Positions 41,074 to 46,672 of a stretch of 46,672 bases of DNA are shown here, piece after piece. Source of the stretch: Bacillus zhangzhouensis (lineage in GTDB: Bacteria > Bacillota > Bacilli > Bacillales > Bacillaceae); assembly GCF_000715205.1 (NCBI RefSeq), contig NZ_JOTP01000022.1, positions 1-46,672 of the forward strand. The letters run 5' to 3'. Position 1 is the first letter of the stretch. Every line of letters begins with the position of its first letter. The notes beneath the pieces are model-generated. The model was not told the DNA's origin. It did not search any database and saw only the letters and a list, made by a program, of their open reading frames with translations. The position numbers and the translations under genes were made by a program.

Positions 41074-42043
41074 AATCTGTTTTTTGTGTGGATAACCAAT
41101 TCACTGCTTGATCGAGAAATGTGGTTTTGCTTAAAGCTGTTCCGCCTTGAAGCAAGGGATCGACGATATTTTCACTCACATGTCCGTGTTTCACAGCCTG
41201 AAGGCTTGCCCAAATCTGATTGGCTTCTAAGTCCTTGAGGGCATTTGGATTTGATGCATTCTCTTCTTCAGAGAACTGAACAAAAATATAATCAGGGTCC
41301 AATTCTCCAAGACGTTCCATGGATAGTAAGGCTTGTGCTTTGGCCTTTTTCACATCGTTTGGAGCTGTAAATCCAAGGTCTCCATACAACGTAGAGTTGA
41401 AGTACACGTCCTCAGGATAGACATACAAATCTCCTTGGCGAATGCGGAGGATGATCGCTGTTTTGTTTTTACTTGTCTCTTTTAACAGCTTTTTCGCTTT
41501 TACTAGGTCTTTTTGATAGTTCGAAATGATTGTTTTCGCTTCATTTTTCTTCCCAGTCAGTTCCCCAAGCAATAAGAGATTGTCTTTCCAATCAGAAGAA
41601 ATATGAGAGACTGGGATCGTCGTTTGAACCTTCTCCAGCTTTTTAATGGTCGCTGGTGGGAACTTTGTCGATCCTAAAATGACATCAGGATTGAGCTTCA
41701 GGATTTTTTCTAAGTTTGGTTCTGTTTTTTCACCAATGCCCTCTGTTTTAGATGTGATGTCTTCAAACAATGAAGGGAATGCGCCGCCTACAGTTGATGC
41801 CCCAATCGGCTCAACACCTAGCAGTTTTGCATCTTCCATTGATTCTAAACTTCCAGCAATGACAAGGCGTTTTGCTGGTGTTTTTACTTGATACGTCTTC
41901 CCTAAGTATTCAACTTCAGCCTGAGCTGATGCTTCTGTGGATGTTGTTTTCTTTGTAGTAGTTGTTTTTTGATTTCCACTGCCGCAAGCTGAACTGATGA
42001 CCATTACGATACAAATGATAAGCAAAGCTGCCCATTTTTTCAT
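41072..42043 (-). CDS. feuA: Iron-siderophore binding lipoprotein, FeuA-like
   Basis: A 323-aa periplasmic-binding-type lipoprotein. The signal sequence MKKWAALLIICIVMVISSAC ends in a lipobox with Cys20. The mature part has the class III binding-protein fold: KRLVIAGSLESMEDAKLLGV, LNPDVILGSTKF, then a long helix and DPDYIFVQFSEE. FeuA of B. subtilis binds ferric bacillibactin and enterobactin. The gene is placed between a btr-like regulator and an esterase. The permease and ATPase genes that usually follow it (feuB, feuC) are absent here. AAAGGAGAAAACAT precedes the start. Confidence 0.8.
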   Translation of the reverse strand: MKKWAALLIICIVMVISSACGSGNQKTTTTKKTTSTEASAQAEVEYLGKTYQVKTPAKRLVIAGSLESMEDAKLLGVEPIGASTVGGAFPSLFEDITSKTEGIGEKTEPNLEKILKLNPDVILGSTKFPPATIKKLEKVQTTIPVSHISSDWKDNLLLLGELTGKKNEAKTIISNYQKDLVKAKKLLKETSKNKTAIILRIRQGDLYVYPEDVYFNSTLYGDLGFTAPNDVKKAKAQALLSMERLGELDPDYIFVQFSEEENASNPNALKDLEANQIWASLQAVKHGHVSENIVDPLLQGGTALSKTTFLDQAVNWLSTQKTD

Positions 42044-42060
42044 ATGTTTTCTCCTTTAAC

Positions 42061-42079
42061 TGATAATTGTTCTCAATTA
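42061..42079 (-). promoter_or_regulatory. Fur-box-like sequence upstream of the feuA-like gene
   Basis: TGATAATTGTTCTCA (42061-42075) matches 12 of 14 defined positions of the Fur-box core TGATAATnATTATCA. It lies immediately upstream of the ribosome-binding site, a position that suits repression by Fur-Fe. Confidence 0.5.
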
Positions 42080-42141
42080 AAGATTGTATGATGCTTTTCA
42101 TCAATGATCCATAGATTTTTCTCAGGAATTTGATGGACTTT

Positions 42142-43758
42142 TTACGGATAAAAAGATAATAGATCATGAATGACCCGTTGATGGCTGGCAGCCGTATACT
42201 CTCTCCAAGGGTCTGAAGAGAGCGAATAAACCGCTTTTTGCGCAACTGCTCTTATGTTTTGCCAAGCCACCTGCTGCTTTAATTGTTGATAGAAAGCGAG
42301 GGTGCTCGGTTCTTTATGCAAAAGTAAAAATATGCAATCTGGATCACACTGCTTGATGAAGTGTACATCGATTTTCCGCTCCGTGATTTTACTAGATTCA
42401 TGAAAGGCGGAAGGCAGACCGATATCGTCTAATATAACCTCTGACAAAGTGCGGTTGACGGACAAATAGAGATGATCTTGATAGATTCTAATAGGGAGAA
42501 CCGTTTTTCTGCTGCGTGAGCAAATTCTCTTCGCCTGCTCGACTAGTTCATCGTAGTGTGTCAGCCACTCCTGTGCTTCTTTTTCTTCGCCCAATATAGC
42601 GGCAGTCTCTTGAAACTGAGAACGCCAGTCTAATTGATTGAAAGGGACAAAATGTACAGGACAAATCGATTGAAGTGCGGCTTTCTCATCATGTGTTATT
42701 TGATCGTTTGCAATAATGAATTCTGGCTGTGCTTTTTGCACTTGCTGTATGTTTTTTTCACTATGTTCATTGATACGATGTGCGTTTAAATGAATTGGAA
42801 TGTCATCACCATAATGCTCAAAATCATACGCTGTCCACTTCGGATGAATGGGAGCAGCGTATGGAAGCAAATGAAGCGGCGTGAGCTGTCCAAGGATAGA
42901 AGGACCGTAGGCAATGATTTTACGCTGTCTGCTTTTCATATATTGAGAAGGGGTCACACCCGTTTTTTTCTTAAAAATTCGACTGAAGTAATAAGGGTCC
43001 TGATAGCCGATTTCCTGGGCAATATTCTTGAGCTTTTCGTTTCCTTGCGCCATCAGTTGTTTAGCACGAGTCAGCCTTTTTTTCATCAAATAGTCTGTGA
43101 CGCTTAGACCGAATTGTTCCTTAAATCGTTCACTATAATGATTGGGACTGACACCAGCCATCTCAGAGAGTGTGGTTAAACGAATGGGTTCATCTGAATG
43201 ATCGTCGATGTATTGTTTCGTTTTAAAAAGCGCCTGTGTGGTGTCACACATCATATGCTTTTGAAGCGTCAGTAGCTTTAAAATCAACTTTTGAAACAGC
43301 AGCTGACTTTGAAAGGAATGAGTGGAGTCAGTCTGCTGCAAAAGGTCTGCCATCTGTGTTAGTGAGTGATGAATCTGCTCAAACGTATCTGTATGTACGA
43401 ATTGCCATGCATTGAGAAGAGGTTTTGCCGTCTCTTTTGAAATGGCTTTTAGATCATCGTGATGCGAGACATAGATGTGAAAGCGCACTAAATAAAGTTC
43501 ATATTTTTGATAGGGGTCAGTTTCCAGCATAAACGTCTCGTTTGGCATCATCGTATAGAGTGTTTCATCTTTCAGTCGCCATTTTTGATCATTGATGAAG
43601 AGAAAGCCGCTGCTTTTGAGACTAAAAAGAAGACAGTATGTATTTGACAGTTGTTGTTCTACATGCGGTAACTCTGTATGATGGATTTTTTCAACACTGA
43701 TTAGGCGGTACATAAAATGACCAGCCTCAGTTAGCACAGGCTGAGAATGAGTATTCAT
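42142..43758 (-). CDS. btr: AraC-type regulator with siderophore-sensing domain, Btr-like
   Basis: A 538-aa fusion. Residues 1-180 hold an AraC-type N-terminal cupin-like part. Two helix-turn-helix motifs span about 190-270, with RLTTLSEMAGVSPNHYSERF and NIAQEIGYQDPYYFSRIFKK. The rest (about 285-538) is a periplasmic-binding-type domain, seen also in FeuA. This fusion is characteristic of Btr, which senses bacillibactin in the cytosol and activates feuABC-ybbA. It is followed by the feuA-like gene on the same strand after 98 bp. AGAGGTGACTGTTC precedes the ATG. Confidence 0.88.
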   Translation of the reverse strand: MNTHSQPVLTEAGHFMYRLISVEKIHHTELPHVEQQLSNTYCLLFSLKSSGFLFINDQKWRLKDETLYTMMPNETFMLETDPYQKYELYLVRFHIYVSHHDDLKAISKETAKPLLNAWQFVHTDTFEQIHHSLTQMADLLQQTDSTHSFQSQLLFQKLILKLLTLQKHMMCDTTQALFKTKQYIDDHSDEPIRLTTLSEMAGVSPNHYSERFKEQFGLSVTDYLMKKRLTRAKQLMAQGNEKLKNIAQEIGYQDPYYFSRIFKKKTGVTPSQYMKSRQRKIIAYGPSILGQLTPLHLLPYAAPIHPKWTAYDFEHYGDDIPIHLNAHRINEHSEKNIQQVQKAQPEFIIANDQITHDEKAALQSICPVHFVPFNQLDWRSQFQETAAILGEEKEAQEWLTHYDELVEQAKRICSRSRKTVLPIRIYQDHLYLSVNRTLSEVILDDIGLPSAFHESSKITERKIDVHFIKQCDPDCIFLLLHKEPSTLAFYQQLKQQVAWQNIRAVAQKAVYSLSSDPWREYTAASHQRVIHDLLSFYP

Positions 43759-43795
43759 GAACAGTCACCTCTACTTTCTTTTGACAACGAAATGA

Positions 43796-43822
43796 AAAAC
43801 ACCCTGTCTCATTCACAGGGTG
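43796..43822 (-). terminator. mbtH-like gene terminator
   Basis: An 8-bp stem CACCCTGT / ACAGGGTG with a 7-nt loop and a T run on the minus strand, overlapping the stop of the mbtH-like gene. Confidence 0.85.
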
Positions 43823-44055
43823 ACAATGATTTTATATGATTCAGATGGTTGTGCCTCTTCTTCGGTGACATCGTAGCAACGGAGATCTTGCCAGTTTGCT
43901 TGAATGTAGTCGATACAAGCGTCCCGAGTGTCTTCTCCGTATACAGTCTCCCATCCTTTAGGGACTGGTTCAAAGGATGGCCAAAGAGAATGCTGTCTTG
44001 TTTCGTTCATCAGCACAAGAAATGAACCATCTTCACGCAAGAAAGGGTTATTCAT
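43813..44055 (-). CDS. MbtH-like protein
   Basis: An 80-aa MbtH-family protein with the hallmark pattern MNETRQHSLWPSFEPVPKGW, then DACIDYIQANWQDLR. MbtH proteins bind adenylation domains of nonribosomal peptide synthetases and help them fold or work. In Bacillus one is coupled to bacillibactin synthesis (dhbF). Here no synthetase is present, but it is translationally coupled to the besA-like gene by an 8-bp overlap. The start is MNNPF at 44055, behind AAAGGAGTGAGACCG. The frame extends 20 codons further into besA. Confidence 0.9.
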   Translation of the reverse strand: MNNPFLREDGSFLVLMNETRQHSLWPSFEPVPKGWETVYGEDTRDACIDYIQANWQDLRCYDVTEEEAQPSESYKIIVTL

Positions 44056-44902
44056 CGGTCTCACTCCTTTGTCTTTTTGATTCGGAAGGATAGAGAGCAA
44101 AACGAAATGCCTCATTAATCAAGACAGGAAGAACAGAGGAATGTCCTTCTCTTGGAAATTCCATGTATTGTACGTGTAAACCATTAGGTGAAGAAACAGA
44201 AAGCCGCTCTTTCATCGCCTGTGCGTTTTGATTCATCTGGCAGAGATGGTCTTTTTCAAGCTCACCAACACCAATCAATAATCGATTTTGATGCGTCTGT
44301 TGTTTTAATCGTTCTTGAAACGCCTGCTCTTGCTGTAACAGGAGTGACGGATACCAATGAATGGATGGACTGCCAGCAATATATGTTTGAAATGCTTCAG
44401 GGTAATCGAATAATGTACTTAACGTAAAAAGACCGCCAAGAGAGTGGCCGAATAGAGTTTGACGACCTCGATTGATTGGGTACCTTGCTTCAATCATCGG
44501 TTTGATTTGTTTTTCCAAAAAGGAAAAAAAGGGATGAGCACCCCCATACGAGTGTGTGGCAGCTCCTTTTTTAAGCGCCTGTATCCATTGATCAGGCGGT
44601 TGATGAGTAAAATCCTCATGTCGTTGTGGATGATGGGGTTGATCCGTCTTGTATCCAATGCCAACAATGACAGCAGGTGTCACCCCTGTTTTTTCAGGGA
44701 TACTTGATTGTAGACGAAGTGCTTCCACCATGGTGGCGAAAATCGCATTTCCGTCGAGTGCATATATCACAGGGAAACCTTCTGAAGGTATGGGTCCATC
44801 AGGTTGATAGATGAAAAGGCGATAGGGACGATTCTTTACATCGAATTGCTGCGTCCCAGATAACATAAATGGGCTGCTTTCGTAAAAAAGAGAAGGGATC
44901 AT
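44048..44902 (-). CDS. besA: Ferri-bacillibactin esterase, BesA-like
   Basis: A 284-aa alpha/beta hydrolase of the siderophore-esterase family: RPYRLFIYQPDG, LDGNAIFATM, catalytic Ser in LFGHSLGGLFTL and the His in FPREGHSSVLP. BesA (YuiI) of B. subtilis opens the trilactone of iron-loaded bacillibactin to release iron in the cytosol; its gene is beside the dhb cluster. No signal peptide is present, in agreement. It is followed by an overlapping mbtH-like gene and preceded by a good Fur box. Confidence 0.85.
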   Translation of the reverse strand: MIPSLFYESSPFMLSGTQQFDVKNRPYRLFIYQPDGPIPSEGFPVIYALDGNAIFATMVEALRLQSSIPEKTGVTPAVIVGIGYKTDQPHHPQRHEDFTHQPPDQWIQALKKGAATHSYGGAHPFFSFLEKQIKPMIEARYPINRGRQTLFGHSLGGLFTLSTLFDYPEAFQTYIAGSPSIHWYPSLLLQQEQAFQERLKQQTHQNRLLIGVGELEKDHLCQMNQNAQAMKERLSVSSPNGLHVQYMEFPREGHSSVLPVLINEAFRFALYPSESKRQRSETDE

Positions 44903-44926
44903 TCAGTTATAGGCTCCTCTCTAAAT

Positions 44927-44945
44927 GAAAATGATTATCATTATC
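44927..44945 (-). promoter_or_regulatory. Fur box upstream of besA
   Basis: GAAAATGATTATCATTATC differs from the 19-bp Fur consensus GATAATGATTATCATTATC at one position. It lies 25 bp upstream of the besA start, so iron-dependent repression is expected. Confidence 0.85.
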
Positions 44946-45012
44946 GAATAAATAGTAACTTGATTTACATGAGAAGTCAAATGAGACGATGGAAACATGA
45001 GTAGAAAAGAGC

Positions 45013-45027
45013 GTGATAAAATATCAC
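45013..45027. other. Short palindrome upstream of the yycD-like gene
   Basis: GTGATAAAATATCAC is a 6-3-6 perfect inverted repeat about 90 bp upstream of the yycD-like start. It could be an operator; no regulator is known to me for this place. A TATAAT (45059-45064) lies between it and the gene, with a weak -35. Confidence 0.35.
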
Positions 45028-45116
45028 AAATCATGAAGAAGAAAATAGGCACATCCTTTATAATGGGATGGTATTCACTATCTCAAAAGGTCAGGTTATA
45101 GGGAGAGACGATCGCC

Positions 45117-45335
45117 ATGCATACGCCAATTGGCAAGCTAAAACGAAAACTGCACGAATATCAATTGAACTTGAAGAAGACCTTTACGGTCGAGGAATTA
45201 AGCGAAATGAAACAGGCACTACATGAAATACGGATGACATTTGCGGCCTACGAAGAATGGGATCTGTACCAGCGGGCCACCGATATGATCACCATCCTCC
45301 TCTTTCAACATGCCCTCCAGCAAAACCACTACTAA
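45117..45335 (+). CDS. yycD: Small helical protein, YycD-like by position
   Basis: A 72-aa, mostly helical protein starting MHTPIGKLKRKLHEYQLNLKK and ending HALQQNHY. It has no signal peptide or membrane segment. In B. subtilis a similarly small gene, yycD, lies between yycC and dnaC; position and size are the basis for the symbol, not a recognised motif. GGGAGAGACG precedes the ATG. The function is unknown. Here the siderophore block separates it from yycC. Confidence 0.55.
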   Translation: MHTPIGKLKRKLHEYQLNLKKTFTVEELSEMKQALHEIRMTFAAYEEWDLYQRATDMITILLFQHALQQNHY

Positions 45336-45409
45336 CACTTTCACTTTTTTATGGATGAAAATGATAAAAGATGGGTAGCGTATGATTTTATGAATGGACG
45401 GTACTTGGC

Positions 45410-45535
45410 ATGACGGAACTTCTCGATGACCGGCTGCCGCCGCAAAATATAGAAGCCGAGCAGGCCGTATTAGGTGCTGTTTTAAGAGTGGTGAAATATC
45501 ATATAGCATCAAAAATGCGACAATTAAAAAAGTAA
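45410..45535 (+). pseudogene. dnaC: 5' fragment of dnaC (replicative DNA helicase), interrupted
   Basis: An open frame of 41 codons. The first 24-25 (MTELLDDRLPPQNIEAEQAV followed by LGAVL) match the N-terminus of the replicative helicase DnaC (DnaB-type, about 454 aa in B. subtilis, there MTDLLNDRLPPQNIEAEQAV). The sequence then leaves homology at about 45483. It continues with an unrelated tail (RVVKYHIASKMRQLKK) to a stop. The rest of the gene is not in the window. DnaC is essential, so an intact copy must exist elsewhere. This fragment probably marks the attachment site of an inserted element. Confidence 0.88.
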
Positions 45536-45552
45536 GGGATGTTCCCTTACTT
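45524..45552 (-). terminator. Terminator at the element edge
   Basis: A perfect 10-bp stem AAGTAAGGGA / TCCCTTACTT (loop 3), with TTTTTT on the minus strand. It ends the secreted-protein gene and lies only about 45 bp inside the dnaC break. Confidence 0.85.
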
Positions 45553-45591
45553 ATTGATCAATTGGTGTACATATCTGTAAACACCATTCAA

Positions 45592-46449
45592 TTAGAATCC
45601 ATCTGTGACATCATATTCGTAACGGATATCGGCTTTGACATTGCTCATAGTAGATCTCGCTGTAGCCTTTGCTTTGTACTTAAAGCTCCATTTTTGAGCG
45701 ACTTTTAATTGATCTTCAAGAGAAATACGGTAAGAACCGCTTGTTGCAGATGAAAAAAGTGATTGGTACCAAACATTACTTTCACTAGCCGTCAGTTTGT
45801 GTGTGACATTCCCTTGGTTAGGTGTTTGGGTACTAGTCGTCGTAATCGATTTTACGATAGCATTTTTAGGAATAGAAGAATTGTTCGTTAAATCCATTGT
45901 AATAACTGAAGAATCAACACCTGCTAGATTTAAAGAAGAATTCCCCAGGTTGGAAGCGGTGCCCGTAAAATTGAAATTACCATTTCCAGATTTAATACGA
46001 TCTTGAATGGATACAGTAAAATACATATTCCCTGTATATGTACCACGTGTCACTTTCACAAAATAAGTTTCTGAAGTTGAAGTCACGTCACCAGTATTGG
46101 CAAAAATAAATGGTGTAATGGAATCAGAGTTAATGACTCTAGACCTCTCGTCAGAATTTTTCGAATTATACACCTCGATTTTCATCCCCGTATATTGCTT
46201 ATCATATGAACTTCGCACATAAACCCTTTCACCCTTATTGATCGTGAACTGATAATACGCTTCATTTTCGCCTTCAGGTAAGATTGTCGTGTCTGAACGA
46301 CTATTTTTCCAATATCCCATTGAGATTGCAGTGTTAGGACTGTTATTCCCTGTAATAGCTGCTTCCGCTGAGTTAGGTGCAAAAAAACTAGTAACAAGCG
46401 CCAATAATAATGCTGGTAATAATAAATGTTTAAAGATATTATTTGTCAT
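45592..46449 (-). CDS. Secreted protein of unknown function
   Basis: A 285-aa exported protein. The signal peptide (MTNNIFKHLLLPALLLALVT, then NSAEAA) is cut near residue 30. Residues 35-150 look like a beta-rich prepeptidase-C-type domain (LPEGENEAYYQFTINKGERVYVRSSYD, YFVKVTRGTYTGNMYFTVSI). The second half is Ser/Thr-rich and beta-like, ending KADIRYEYDVTDGF. There are no cysteines in the mature part and no LPxTG anchor. I do not recognise the family. AAGGAGGG precedes the ATG. It is probably cargo of the element. Confidence 0.7.
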   Translation of the reverse strand: MTNNIFKHLLLPALLLALVTSFFAPNSAEAAITGNNSPNTAISMGYWKNSRSDTTILPEGENEAYYQFTINKGERVYVRSSYDKQYTGMKIEVYNSKNSDERSRVINSDSITPFIFANTGDVTSTSETYFVKVTRGTYTGNMYFTVSIQDRIKSGNGNFNFTGTASNLGNSSLNLAGVDSSVITMDLTNNSSIPKNAIVKSITTTSTQTPNQGNVTHKLTASESNVWYQSLFSSATSGSYRISLEDQLKVAQKWSFKYKAKATARSTMSNVKADIRYEYDVTDGF

Positions 46450-46558
46450 ATATTAACCCTCCTTGTAATAATTACTATATCGTCATCAAACTAACAAATT
46501 TTAACTGAAATGCCGATATATTTAATAATCACTATTTTTTTAAAAAAGGAGAATCAAA

Positions 46559-46672
46559 ATGAATATTAATACGTCGTACACAGCCAGTGCTTCAAGCAAT
46601 CTGAACCAAATAGACTCTAAAGGTCAATCAGCTATTAAAAGTACAAATGAGGTGATGACAGAATCTGATAGA
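46559..46672 (+). CDS. N-terminal part of an unidentified gene, cut by the window edge
   Basis: Thirty-eight codons are open to the last base, starting MNINTSYTASASSNLNQIDS, with a strong AAAAAAGGAGAATCAAA before the ATG. The polar Ser/Thr/Asn/Gln composition without a signal peptide suggests a helical or secreted-substrate N-terminus, but the identity cannot be judged. It diverges from the secreted-protein gene. Confidence 0.55.
   Translation, partial: MNINTSYTASASSNLNQIDSKGQSAIKSTNEVMTESDR

Larger units (their letters stand above)
45480..46672. mobile_element. Left end of a putative element integrated into dnaC
   Basis: Starting where dnaC homology stops (about 45475-45485, near GGTGCTGTTTTAAGAGTGG), the sequence has no counterpart in the B. 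subtilis order, where purA would follow dnaC. The part seen holds a terminator, a secreted-protein gene and the start of another gene. No integrase, transposase or terminal inverted repeat is visible; they may lie past the right edge. Integration at the 5' end of dnaC is inferred from the broken reading frame. Confidence 0.65.

Noticed and set aside
45219..45512. A minus-strand open frame across the yycD-like gene and the dnaC fragment
   Set aside because: Both plus-strand frames have clear family, positional or ribosome-binding-site support; this one does not.
46182..46397. Alternative minus-strand frame inside the secreted-protein gene
   Set aside because: It is a shadow of the 285-aa frame, which has a signal peptide and a strong ribosome-binding site.

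Overview
The window is the replication-origin region of a low-GC Gram-positive chromosome of the genus Bacillus. Gene order, protein lengths and many start sites match the Bacillus subtilis oriC neighbourhood, read in the opposite orientation to the usual map. Details such as katX beside a quinone-detoxification operon, and an iron-uptake block between yycC and yycD, suggest the B. pumilus / B. safensis / B. altitudinis group. That species call is inference from recall, not a search.

Layout. (1) 1-9395, minus strand: an rRNA-operon promoter and leader at the left edge, then gyrA, gyrB, remB, recF, rlbA (yaaA), dnaN and dnaA. (2) 7859-8054 and 9396-10014: the bipartite oriC. The DnaA-box clusters flank dnaA, and the dnaN side carries the unwinding element. 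(3) 10015-20361, plus strand: rpmH, rnpA, spoIIIJ, jag, mnmE, mnmG, rsmG, noc, a secreted papain-like protein, soj and spo0J with a perfect parS site. A third DnaA-box cluster lies upstream of mnmE. (4) 20387-26988: yyaC, a yyaD-like transporter gene, a two-gene minus-strand unit encoding a lipase-like protein with a lost nucleophile and a small helical protein, yyzM, ychF, and the rpsF-ssbA-rpsR operon. (5) 27121-34074: an accessory stretch with a zinc-ribbon protein, a quinone/aldehyde-stress operon behind tandem MhqR-type operators, spore catalase katX, a racemase-like protein, and the lysozyme-response pair sigV-rsiV. (6) 34156-40201: ppaC, a second parS-like site, yybS-gdpP-rplI, and yycB with yycC. 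(7) 40297-44945: a siderophore block (esterase, feuA-like binding protein, btr-like regulator, mbtH-like, besA-like) with Fur-box-like sequences. (8) 45117-46672: a yycD-like gene, then a dnaC (replicative helicase) reading frame that breaks off after about 25 codons and runs into foreign sequence carrying a secreted-protein gene and a gene cut by the window edge.

How the parts work together. DnaA, DnaN, RecF and gyrase serve initiation and elongation of replication. Soj, Spo0J, parS and Noc couple origin segregation to division. YidC1 (SpoIIIJ), Jag, RnpA and L34 belong to membrane insertion, RNA-binding and translation. MnmE, MnmG and RsmG modify tRNA and rRNA. The accessory genes give stress, iron and envelope functions.

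The strongest unexpected signal is the interrupted dnaC. Because DnaC is essential, an intact or re-formed copy must lie elsewhere, most simply at the far end of a mobile element that integrated into the 5' end of dnaC. Other points of interest are the pseudo-lipase pair, the tandem 38-bp-spaced operators of the quinone operon, sigV-rsiV without an adjacent oatA, and an iron-uptake locus with a binding protein but no permease.
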